A stretch of 22,847 bases of DNA, from contig CAYYJO010000033.1 in NCBI GenBank assembly GCA_964472265.1, positions 1 through 22,847 on the forward strand, in the 5' to 3' direction. The notes beneath the pieces are model-generated. The model was not told the origin of the DNA. It did no database searches and saw nothing but the letters and a program-made list of their open reading frames with translations. Position 1 is the first letter of the stretch. Every line of letters begins with the position of its first letter. The position numbers and the translations under genes are program-made. Below are positions 14,184 through 21,282 of this stretch, one piece after another. The DNA is from JAGNLA01 sp964472265 (lineage in GTDB: Bacteria; Caldisericota; Caldisericia; JAAYUI01).

Positions 14184-15294
14184 CAGCCTTCTGTTGACGG
14201 CTGTTTCAGCATTGGTTGCAATCGGCCTGCTGATGATCTATTCTGCGGCAATGGGCGAAGCCTATCTTGGCAAAATTCCGTCGCCTGGTTCAATGTTTAT
14301 AAGGCAGCTCATAAGCTTGTTTATTGGTGCAGGAGCCGGATACATCCTTTTCAAATTCGGCACAGTTTTCATAAGAAACATGGTCTACCCATTGTATCTG
14401 GTAGCAATCATCCTCCTTATGCTGGTTTTTGTGCCTGGAATGGGTGTTCAGGCCTTTGTTTCACATCAATGGATCAGGATCGGTTCGTTCACGTTCCAGC
14501 CGTCTGAGCTTGCAAAGCTGGCAACAATCCTCATAGTTGCAAATTATTTTTCCTCAAGGGATGCAAAATCCATAAAATTCGCTGACACTTTCCAACTGTT
14601 CTTCATGTTTGGAATCCCGCTCCTGCTTATATTCCTTGAGCCTGACATGGGAGCGATCATGGTCATGCTGGCCATCTTTGTTGTCCAGTTCTTCCTCTCA
14701 GGTGCGCCAGTGTTTGGACTGATAGCCATTTCTTCGGTGTCGCTTGGGCTTGGCACGTTGCTACTTGTGCTCGGAAAAGGCTCGTACATCATCGACAGAT
14801 TCAAGGGATTTCTTGATCCAATCGGAAACTGGCAAACCTCTGGCTGGCAGCTTTACCAGTCGCTTGTGGCGATAAGTTACGGCGGTTTCTTTGGAAAAGG
14901 GCTGTTCAACGGTCAGATGAAATTCACGAACCAGCTGCCTGAAATGAGCAACGACTTCATTTATTCGCTTGTGGTGGAGGAACTTGGGTTGCTTGGCGCC
15001 ATCCTTGTGCTGATTCTGTTCGGTATTTTTGTGTTCCAGGCTGTAAAGATTGCTGCCAGAACCACAAACATGTTCAACTATCTGGTGGCGCTTGGAATTG
15101 CCATCCACATTGGCTTCCAGGCATTCATTAACACCGGCGTTGTCGTTGGTTTACTGCCGACAACAGGACTCACGCTGCCGTTCATCTCGTCCGGTGGCTC
15201 ATCGCTCATTGTTTCACTGGCCGAAGTGGGTATACTTCTTGCCATAGACAAGGTTTCATGGAAAGAACGCAATATGGAGATTCAAAATGGCTGA
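14125..15294 (+). CDS. ftsW: FtsW/SEDS-family peptidoglycan glycosyltransferase
   Basis: Multi-pass (about 10 segments) SEDS membrane protein that polymerises lipid II into glycan strands at the septum with a class B penicillin-binding protein. Conserved features: SHQWIRIGSFTFQPSELAKL, EPDMGAIMVML, GGFFGKGLFNGQMKFTNQLPE, SNDFIYSLVVEELGLLG, and the C-terminal GLLPTTGLTLPFISSGGSSL. I chose GTG at 14125 (389 aa, 59-nt overlap with murD, 20 basic residues before the first membrane helix). An ATG at 13984 with an upstream GAGGA would give 436 aa with a 67-residue Lys/Arg/Pro/Ser cytoplasmic tail and a 200-nt overlap with the conserved end of murD. Placement in the mur cluster favours FtsW over RodA. 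It overlaps murG by 8 nt. Confidence 0.92.
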   Translation: MEIASPVRSERKPRRNWAPDSLLLTAVSALVAIGLLMIYSAAMGEAYLGKIPSPGSMFIRQLISLFIGAGAGYILFKFGTVFIRNMVYPLYLVAIILLMLVFVPGMGVQAFVSHQWIRIGSFTFQPSELAKLATILIVANYFSSRDAKSIKFADTFQLFFMFGIPLLLIFLEPDMGAIMVMLAIFVVQFFLSGAPVFGLIAISSVSLGLGTLLLVLGKGSYIIDRFKGFLDPIGNWQTSGWQLYQSLVAISYGGFFGKGLFNGQMKFTNQLPEMSNDFIYSLVVEELGLLGAILVLILFGIFVFQAVKIAARTTNMFNYLVALGIAIHIGFQAFINTGVVVGLLPTTGLTLPFISSGGSSLIVSLAEVGILLAIDKVSWKERNMEIQNG

Positions 15295-16342
15295 TGTGAT
15301 TTTTATCGGCGCTGGCGGAACCGGTGGGCATGTCCTTCCGGCAACGCAGATTGCCAGAGAACTTTTAAACAGGGGTCACCGACCGGTGCTCGTTGGAGAC
15401 GGGCAGGAGCTTGCAAGATCGAAAGAGCTTGGCTTTGAGGTCAGGCAGGTAACGGCTTCGCCACCAGGCGCAAATCCAGTCAAATTCATCAAATTCCTGA
15501 GCAATTACATGAAGGGTTCGAAGCAGGCAGATGCCCTGATAAAAGAGCTGAAGCCAAAGGTTGTTATTGGCATGGGCAGCTATGCTTCAGTCCCGCTGGT
15601 TGTGACCGCCAGAAAGAGACACATTCCGGTTCTAATACACGAACAAAATGCCGTTGCCGGCAAAGCCAACAAGTTGCTCGAACGGTTTGCGGATGTGATA
15701 ATGACAGGTTTTGAAGGGACAGTTGGCTTCAAAAGAAAAACAAAAATTGAGGTTGTTGGAAACCCAATCAGATGGTCTGGGTTGCCACCCAAAATGGATG
15801 ATGACTACAAGTTTTTCGGCCTTGATCCGAACAAAAAAACGATCCTTGTGTTTGGCGGTTCAAGAGGAGCCAGATCTGTATACCAGGCTTTTCTATCGCT
15901 TCCAGTTGAATTTATTGCCAATTCTTACCGTCAGTGGTTGATTATCACCGGTAAACTGATGTACGAAAGTGTGCATAAAAGTATCAGTGAGTTAAATTTG
16001 CATAATGTGCAAGTTATTGACTATTTGACCCAGATGGATAAAGCTTATGGTGTGGCTGATGTTTCTATCAACAGGTCAGGAGCAATGACCGTTTCCGAGC
16101 TTGAGTGTTTCGGCATACCGTCAATTTTTATCCCAAAGCGTGAGTCGATTGGCAATCATCAGTGGCTCAACGCCATGTACCTGAAAAAGAAACGTTTGTG
16201 CAGGGTTTTGACGGAATCTGATGCACCATTGGTGCTTAAGGACGCAATCGAGGAAAGCTTGAAGATTTCAAGAAAACCTCAGGACTGTCTGCATTCAAAA
16301 GCTGCAAGAAACATCGCAAACATCGTGGAGGTGTTGCTATGA
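15287..16342 (+). CDS. murG: UDP-N-acetylglucosamine--lipid I GlcNAc transferase
   Basis: GT28-family peripheral membrane enzyme that converts lipid I to lipid II on the inner face of the cytoplasmic membrane. 351 residues. The N-terminal GGTGGHVLPA loop binds the lipid pyrophosphate. Next come GMGSYASVPLV, IHEQNAVAGKANKLL and VVGNPIR. The C-terminal UDP-GlcNAc site has FGGSRGARS, INRSGAMTVSELECFGIPSIFIP and NHQWLNA. The ATG at 15287 follows a GGAG SD and overlaps the ftsW stop by 8 nt; its own stop overlaps the murC ATG (ATGA), so the set is translationally coupled. The C-terminal half (about 15890-16200) uses more AT-rich codons than its neighbours but has no frameshift. Confidence 0.96.
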   Translation: MADVIFIGAGGTGGHVLPATQIARELLNRGHRPVLVGDGQELARSKELGFEVRQVTASPPGANPVKFIKFLSNYMKGSKQADALIKELKPKVVIGMGSYASVPLVVTARKRHIPVLIHEQNAVAGKANKLLERFADVIMTGFEGTVGFKRKTKIEVVGNPIRWSGLPPKMDDDYKFFGLDPNKKTILVFGGSRGARSVYQAFLSLPVEFIANSYRQWLIITGKLMYESVHKSISELNLHNVQVIDYLTQMDKAYGVADVSINRSGAMTVSELECFGIPSIFIPKRESIGNHQWLNAMYLKKKRLCRVLTESDAPLVLKDAIEESLKISRKPQDCLHSKAARNIANIVEVLL

Positions 16343-17748
16343 ACGACATCAATTCGCTTCCTGCCGGATCCGAAATTCATCTGGTCGGCATTGGTGGTGC
16401 CGGAATGCGCGGACTGGCCTTGCTCTATTGGGGCAAAGGCTTCAAGGTTACTGGCTCCGACACTGATTTTGACAGGCCTGCAATCAAGGACTTGATAAAC
16501 AAGGGCATGGTTGTTGGAAATGGAAACGATCCCAAACATTTGAAAAATCCAGTCATGGTTGTCTATTCAACTGCAATAAGGCAGAACAACCCTGAGCTTG
16601 AAGAGGCGAGAAGACGCGGAATCCCGATATATCACAGGGCAGACGCATTCAAGATGCTCACAAAAGAGAAAACCGTTATCGGCGTGGCGGGAACACACGG
16701 AAAAACCACTTCCACGGCAATGGCAACCCACATATGCATGAAGAGGGGTTTGAACCCAACTTACTATTTCGGCTCACCATACCTTGCAAACAAGGATCAG
16801 GCCGAATGGACTGACGGCAAGGTCTTCATCATCGAAACCGACGAACACGACCACAGCTTCCTTCATTTCGATGTCGACATCGCAATCGTTGGCAACATCG
16901 ACAACGACCACATGGAAAACTTCAATTTTGACATCAAAAACCTTGTTGCTGACATGGAAAAGTACGCCCAGCAGTCGCTTGACAGGGGTGGATGGCAAAT
17001 CCTCAATGCTGACGACAAAAACGTGCTTTCAATCAACCTCACGCACTTCAAAAATGTCATCACCTTCGGAAGATCGGTTCAGGCGCATCTGAGGGCTGGT
17101 GAAACGAAGTTCTTCCGTGATGGTTACAATCTCTGCTCTGAGACTGACGTTTTCTGGAAAGGTGAGCTTGCAGGCAAGATGAAGCTCCAGGTTCCAGGCG
17201 CACACAATGTTATCAATGCACTTGCCTCGATTGCCTCTTTGATTAAGGTTGGGATTGAGCCCAAGGATGCAATCCCCGAGCTTGCAGACTTCCCTGGAAC
17301 CCAGAGGAGAATCGAACTCATGGGCGTTTCAAGTGGGCATCCGGTTTACGACGACTACTCGCACCACCCGACAGCAATGATAAGCGGACTTGAAACCATC
17401 AGGTCTTACTATCCAGCAAACCCGATCTGCCTTGTGCTTCAGCCGATGAGATACTCAAGGGTATTCTATCTTCCAAAGGAATACAGTGCGGCCGTGCGTT
17501 ATGCCAACAGGGTGATAATAACCGAGATCAACCCATCAGGTGAAGACAACCTTTGGGGTTCGGACATCAATGTGCTGGCAAAGACAATAAAGGAAGCAAA
17601 CCCTGACATGGACATTGTTTTGGTTCCAAAAATCGGTGATGTTCCTACACAGGTAAAAGCTGGCATTAAAAATGACGAAATCATCTACTTCTCTGGCCCA
17701 CAAACCGTGAGAGAACTGGCGCAACCGATTCTCGATCTCCTGGCCTGA
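16339..17748 (+). CDS. murC: UDP-N-acetylmuramate--L-alanine ligase
   Basis: Mur ligase adding L-Ala to UDP-MurNAc, the first amino-acid step of the stem peptide, in the cytoplasm. 469 residues. An N-terminal Rossmann domain HLVGIGGAGMRGLA leads to SDTDFDRP, YSTAI, the ATP loop GTHGKTT (118-124), IIETDEHDHSFL and NIDNDHMENF. C-terminal motifs are PGAHNVINALA, QRRIELMG, DDYSHHPTA and LQPMRYSR. These distinguish it from MurD, E and F. The ATG overlaps the murG stop as ATGA. A 16-nt gap separates it from murB. Functionally it acts upstream of murD in this cluster, using the UDP-MurNAc made by MurB. Confidence 0.96.
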   Translation: MNDINSLPAGSEIHLVGIGGAGMRGLALLYWGKGFKVTGSDTDFDRPAIKDLINKGMVVGNGNDPKHLKNPVMVVYSTAIRQNNPELEEARRRGIPIYHRADAFKMLTKEKTVIGVAGTHGKTTSTAMATHICMKRGLNPTYYFGSPYLANKDQAEWTDGKVFIIETDEHDHSFLHFDVDIAIVGNIDNDHMENFNFDIKNLVADMEKYAQQSLDRGGWQILNADDKNVLSINLTHFKNVITFGRSVQAHLRAGETKFFRDGYNLCSETDVFWKGELAGKMKLQVPGAHNVINALASIASLIKVGIEPKDAIPELADFPGTQRRIELMGVSSGHPVYDDYSHHPTAMISGLETIRSYYPANPICLVLQPMRYSRVFYLPKEYSAAVRYANRVIITEINPSGEDNLWGSDINVLAKTIKEANPDMDIVLVPKIGDVPTQVKAGIKNDEIIYFSGPQTVRELAQPILDLLA

Positions 17749-17764
17749 GTAGCATTCGTTTCAA

Positions 17765-18697
17765 ATGATCGTCAATCAGACCCTGTCTTCGATCACTTCG
17801 ATAATCAGGGGCAAAGTTCTCTTTGGTGAACCGATGCTTTTGCACACGTCATTCAGACTTGGGGGACCCGCGGACGCTTTGGTTTTCCCTGAGGATTCCG
17901 ATGATGTTGCCGAAATTTTCAGGTTTTGCTCAAAAAACAGCATACCGGTTTTGACAATTGGTTCAGGCACAAACCTGCTCGTTGGCGATCTCGGAATTCG
18001 GGGAGTGGTCGTCTGTATCGGCGAAAAGTTCAGATGGGTCGAAGCCGATGAGGATTCCATCAGGTGTGGTTCAGGTTTTTTGCTTGATGAAGCAGTCGAT
18101 CTTTCGGTTGAGAGAAGCCTCGAAGGAATTGAGTTTCTGACAAGGATTCCTGGTACAGTTGGCGGTGCTGTGGCGATGAACACCGGCACCCACAACAACT
18201 ACATCAGCCGTGCTGTTTTTGAAGTAGGCTACATCTCGCCCACAGGCGAAAAGCACATTCTTGGTCATGACCAGATGAGATTTGATTATAGGACTTCGAT
18301 TGCGCTCCAGTCTGGAGGAATGATTGACCAGGTAAGGTTCAGGCTGGTAAAAACCAGTCATGAAAAATTGGTTTCAAGGGTCAATATCCTCAAAGGTTAT
18401 CGAACAGGTTCACAGCCTTACAACCTGCCGAATGCCGGATGCGCCTTCAGAAATCCTCCTGCCGGATTTGCAGGAAAGCTCATCGAAGACGCAGGTTTGA
18501 AGGGCAAGGGTGTTGGTGGGATCGAAGTTTCAAAACTACACGCAAATTTTCTGGTAAACCTTGGCTCAACTGATTCAAAAGAGGCGCTGATGCTCATGAA
18601 AACAGTTGCCGATACGATATACGACAGATTCAATGTCAGGCTGTCGCCTGAGATTCGCATTGCAGGACAGTGGAGCATTTCAGTCCCAGTGTGGTGA
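17765..18697 (+). CDS. murB: UDP-N-acetylenolpyruvoylglucosamine reductase (type II MurB)
   Basis: FAD- and NADPH-dependent enzyme reducing enolpyruvyl-UDP-GlcNAc to UDP-MurNAc. 310 residues, the short form typical of type II MurB. Visible are HTSFRLGGPAD, the FAD-binding GSGTNLLVGDLGIRG, IPGTVGGAVAMNTG, Tyr175-Arg176 (DYRTS), GCAFRNPP with GFAGKLIEDAGLKG, and the late PEIRIAG carrying Glu296. The residue corresponding to the catalytic proton-donor Ser appears to be Cys226, a substitution also known in other short MurBs. The start is ATG at 17765, with an in-frame stop just upstream and no clear SD. No terminator follows before the solute-binding gene. Confidence 0.95.
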   Translation: MIVNQTLSSITSIIRGKVLFGEPMLLHTSFRLGGPADALVFPEDSDDVAEIFRFCSKNSIPVLTIGSGTNLLVGDLGIRGVVVCIGEKFRWVEADEDSIRCGSGFLLDEAVDLSVERSLEGIEFLTRIPGTVGGAVAMNTGTHNNYISRAVFEVGYISPTGEKHILGHDQMRFDYRTSIALQSGGMIDQVRFRLVKTSHEKLVSRVNILKGYRTGSQPYNLPNAGCAFRNPPAGFAGKLIEDAGLKGKGVGGIEVSKLHANFLVNLGSTDSKEALMLMKTVADTIYDRFNVRLSPEIRIAGQWSISVPVW

Positions 18698-18706
18698 CCA
18701 AAGCTA

Positions 18707-18783
18707 TTCCATTTTAAAATTAAATTGTTTATTATCATTATCGTAAACAGGAGGTGCGCAGGCACTTTGACAAATGGAAGGAG
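18707..18783 (+). promoter_or_regulatory. AT-rich spacer with weak promoter and two SD sequences
   Basis: The 90 nt between murB and the first solute-binding gene hold an AT-rich tract with a -10-like TATTAT (18730-18735) and a poor -35 TTCCAT (18707-18712) at 17-nt spacing. A strong SD AGGAGGT (18749-18755) lies 11 nt before an in-frame TTG (18767). A second SD GGAAGGAG (18776-18783) lies 4 nt before the ATG at 18788. The ATG is preferred because the signal peptide starts there. Read-through from murB is also possible. Confidence 0.3.
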
Positions 18784-18787
18784 TTTC

Positions 18788-20944
18788 ATGAAGAAAATTT
18801 CATTGACGCTTACAATTTTGGCAATTGTCGCTATTTTTGCTGTTGTTTGCCAGTCTGTCTCGGCACTGGACAGGCCACATTGGGCGCAGAAATACATTGA
18901 GAAGATGGTTTCTGAGAAGGTGATGCCTGAAATCGACAAGGATCTCTGGGACAAGGATGTCGATGGTGCAACAATTGTGAGCACTCTTGAAAGTGCTCTT
19001 GGCAAGAGTTCAATGCTCGACGCGACAAAGCCGCTCACTAGGGCAGAAATAATAAAGACCGTCGTGGACAATGGATCGTGGGCTGAGGATGTCAAGCTGT
19101 TTGATGACAATGCCTGGTGCATGAGCAACGATGAGCTGACCATTCCGAAAGAATATGTTCCATATTTCAATCTTGCCTACAGACCCAAGTACAATTTGCT
19201 CACCCACAAGAAGGGTAGACTGACGGCTTGGGACAAGCCAATGACTTATGCCGAACTGGCCTATCTTGCCTACCATGTCAAATATCCGCCAAACACCGAT
19301 CCCAACCAGCAGCTGACGATCGTCACAACGGCTGAGCCTGAAACCCTCAATCCATACACAACCTCTGCAATGTCAACTTCTTACATCAATACCTTCGCAT
19401 CCTGGGGCGGAGACGTCTCGTTCGGCGACGATGCCACTCTCTACCCGTTCCAGCTGACAAGGGTGCCTTCGGTTGACAATGGCGACATCCAAATCATCAA
19501 AGATCCAATCACAGGCCGAGAGAAGGAAATTGTCACCTACCACATCAGAAAGGGTCTCTACAACTGCCCGATGTACGACGGCGAAAATGAAAAACTGCAT
19601 GAAGTGACCGCCGATGATTACCTTTTCTCCATGAGGGTTTCAGTTGTTCCCCGCATACAGGCAATCTCGAAATCAGGCATCTGGAAAATTGACAACATCA
19701 AAAAGATTGACAGATACACAGTTGAAATCACATATAACGAAGTTTACACCTATGCTTCATGGGGATGGGGTGATACCTACAAATCCGTTTTTGAACAGGA
19801 TTTGTTCACGGCTCCACAGGATTTTAACACAAGAGAAGACTTCATCAATTTCAATAACGGCCCATACAGACTCGCAAAATGGGACAGGGGCGATCACCTT
19901 GAATTTACGCCAAATCCACACGCAATTTATTCCCAGCCATTGATTGGAAAGATCATCGTCCGTTTCATGTCAGACCAGAACACGATCAGGTTGAATCTTG
20001 AGTCAAGATCGGTCGATTGTGCCGGCATTACTCCAAACGACTACAAAGACCTGAAAGACAAACTCCCTGATTACAAGATTGTTATTGTTGATGCCACGCA
20101 GTGGAGCCACGTTGATTTGAACCTGTTTGACAAGGATCCAAAAGAGCCGGACAAGCCAGGACTCAAGTGGGCTTTTGGTGACAAAAGGGTCAGGCAGGCT
20201 ATGCTTTACGCCCTGGACAGGGAAGAGATGAACAAGGTTGTGAACCAGGGTCTTTATACAGTCGCTGACAGCTGGATGTCTCCAAAGTCAAAGTTCTACA
20301 ATCCCGACAAAATCAAGATATATGAATACAACCCGAAAAAGGCTGAACAGTTGCTTGAAGAGGCAGGCTGGAAGCTTACCAAGGTTGGTGGTGAGATGAT
20401 CAGGTGCCTTAACGGCGATCCGGGCAAGCCATTTAGCTTCAAGTTCAAAACATCATCAGAGAATCCATCAGCCATTCAGATGGCTGAACAGATGAAAATC
20501 ATGTACAGCCGTATAGGTCTCAAAATAATCCCAACACCTGTTACAAGCAAGGAGCTTCTTGGACAGAGCCTTGTAAGGCATGAGTGGGAGATGATCACAT
20601 TCGCCTGGGTTTCAAATCCGATCAGACCTTCGGCGGATCTGTTCATGGAAAAGCAGATTCCTACCGCCGACAATAACTGGGCAGGACAAAATCTTGTTGG
20701 TTGGAAGGGTGGAGCTGAACATGAGAAGATTTGCATGGAGATGGACAAGGAAATCCCAGATGCAAAACTCCAGGACCTGATCGACCGCGAGCTTGAAATC
20801 TGGTGCGAGGAACTCCCACATCTTCCAATGTACAATCCAGTGGCTATATCGGTATGCCCTCTCGACCTTGAGAATTACAAGCCAACCGGCTCCAATAAGC
20901 CAACCAGCTGGAATGCTGCCTACTGGTACAGGGAAGCATACTGA
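18788..20944 (+). CDS. SLH-like-domain extracellular solute-binding protein (family 5), paralogue 1
   Basis: 718 residues from the ATG at 18788 (SD GGAAGGAG). A signal peptide (MKKISLTLTILAIVAIFAVV..SVSA) ends near residue 26; the Cys21 context is not a lipobox. Two S-layer-homology-like repeats follow. The first (about 29-95) runs from HWAQKYIEKM to KPLTRAE. The second (about 105-167) contains VPYFNLAYRPKYN, an RLTAWDKPMTYAELA block and AYHVKYPPN. From about residue 175 it is a family 5 periplasmic-binding-type domain: LTIVTTAEPETLNPY, HIRKGL, TADDYLFSMR, GPYRLAKWDRGDH, FGDKRVRQAMLYALDR, and NPKKAEQLLEEAGW. Such domains bind peptides, sugars or chelated metals for ABC import; ligand unknown. 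No permease or ATPase gene is visible. SLH repeats would tether the binding protein to the cell wall in place of a lipid anchor. A strong terminator follows. Confidence 0.85.
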   Translation: MKKISLTLTILAIVAIFAVVCQSVSALDRPHWAQKYIEKMVSEKVMPEIDKDLWDKDVDGATIVSTLESALGKSSMLDATKPLTRAEIIKTVVDNGSWAEDVKLFDDNAWCMSNDELTIPKEYVPYFNLAYRPKYNLLTHKKGRLTAWDKPMTYAELAYLAYHVKYPPNTDPNQQLTIVTTAEPETLNPYTTSAMSTSYINTFASWGGDVSFGDDATLYPFQLTRVPSVDNGDIQIIKDPITGREKEIVTYHIRKGLYNCPMYDGENEKLHEVTADDYLFSMRVSVVPRIQAISKSGIWKIDNIKKIDRYTVEITYNEVYTYASWGWGDTYKSVFEQDLFTAPQDFNTREDFINFNNGPYRLAKWDRGDHLEFTPNPHAIYSQPLIGKIIVRFMSDQNTIRLNLESRSVDCAGITPNDYKDLKDKLPDYKIVIVDATQWSHVDLNLFDKDPKEPDKPGLKWAFGDKRVRQAMLYALDREEMNKVVNQGLYTVADSWMSPKSKFYNPDKIKIYEYNPKKAEQLLEEAGWKLTKVGGEMIRCLNGDPGKPFSFKFKTSSENPSAIQMAEQMKIMYSRIGLKIIPTPVTSKELLGQSLVRHEWEMITFAWVSNPIRPSADLFMEKQIPTADNNWAGQNLVGWKGGAEHEKICMEMDKEIPDAKLQDLIDRELEIWCEELPHLPMYNPVAISVCPLDLENYKPTGSNKPTSWNAAYWYREAY

Positions 20945-20953
20945 TGTAAACGC

Positions 20954-21030
20954 GGGAAATTATTTCCCACTTCCAATATGCAATTATTGTCAAATAAAGC
21001 CTGCAATAACGAAATTTGCAGGCTTTATTT
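20954..21030 (+). terminator. Hairpin pair with strong terminator after paralogue 1
   Basis: A small stem GGGAAA-TTA-TTTCCC (20954-20968) is followed by a perfect 15-bp stem AAATAAAGCCTGCAA (20992-21006) / TTGCAGGCTTTATTT (21016-21030) with a 9-nt loop. The AT ends of the long stem supply U-runs in both directions (TTTATTTGTTTATT on the plus side). It insulates the two tandem paralogues, so each is probably transcribed separately. Confidence 0.88.
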
Positions 21031-21282
21031 GTTTATTACCGAAATTAGGCCGAAAATATGAATCCCATCCTTATGTTTTGACACAAGGAACACAGGCGCC
21101 ATCAGTTCGCAGACACTTGCAGTTTTAAGCGAACACTGTATGATAACATTTGAGACCTCCTACAGTGTCTCATGTTTGTTTAGTGAAAAACGATTCATTT
21201 ATTTTACCAATTCTGTTGACAACATATGTTTTTCCATTGGCTTGACAGTAATTCTGTCGATGCCGCAAGCGAAAGGAGTGCG
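21031..21282 (+). promoter_or_regulatory. Regulatory region of paralogue 2 with promoter, inverted repeats and leader hairpins
   Basis: No gene is seen in this 252-bp region. A plausible promoter is TTGCAG (21117-21122), 16 nt, TATGAT (21139-21144). Around it lie GTTCGC (21105-21110) / GCGAAC (21129-21134), flanking the -35, and ACACTGTA (21133-21140) / TACAGTGT (21161-21168), covering the -10. Transcription from there would give a leader of about 130 nt that begins with a hairpin TGAGAC (21151-21156) / GTCTCA (21167-21172), extended by AACA/TGTT. It also contains GACAG-TAATT-CTGTC (21244-21258) shortly before the SD AAAGGAG (21272-21278). Three TTGACA hexamers (21078, 21216, 21242) occur but lack good -10 partners. 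Confidence 0.45.

Noticed and set aside
15890..16200. AT-leaning stretch inside murG as possible recombination patch
   Set aside because: The reading frame and the conserved MurG motifs (FGGSRGA, SGAMTVSE) are intact; the compositional change is mild and within normal variation.
18725..18787. Longer start for the first solute-binding protein
   Set aside because: It would place 21 residues before a well-formed signal peptide; the ATG at 18788 has its own SD four bases upstream.
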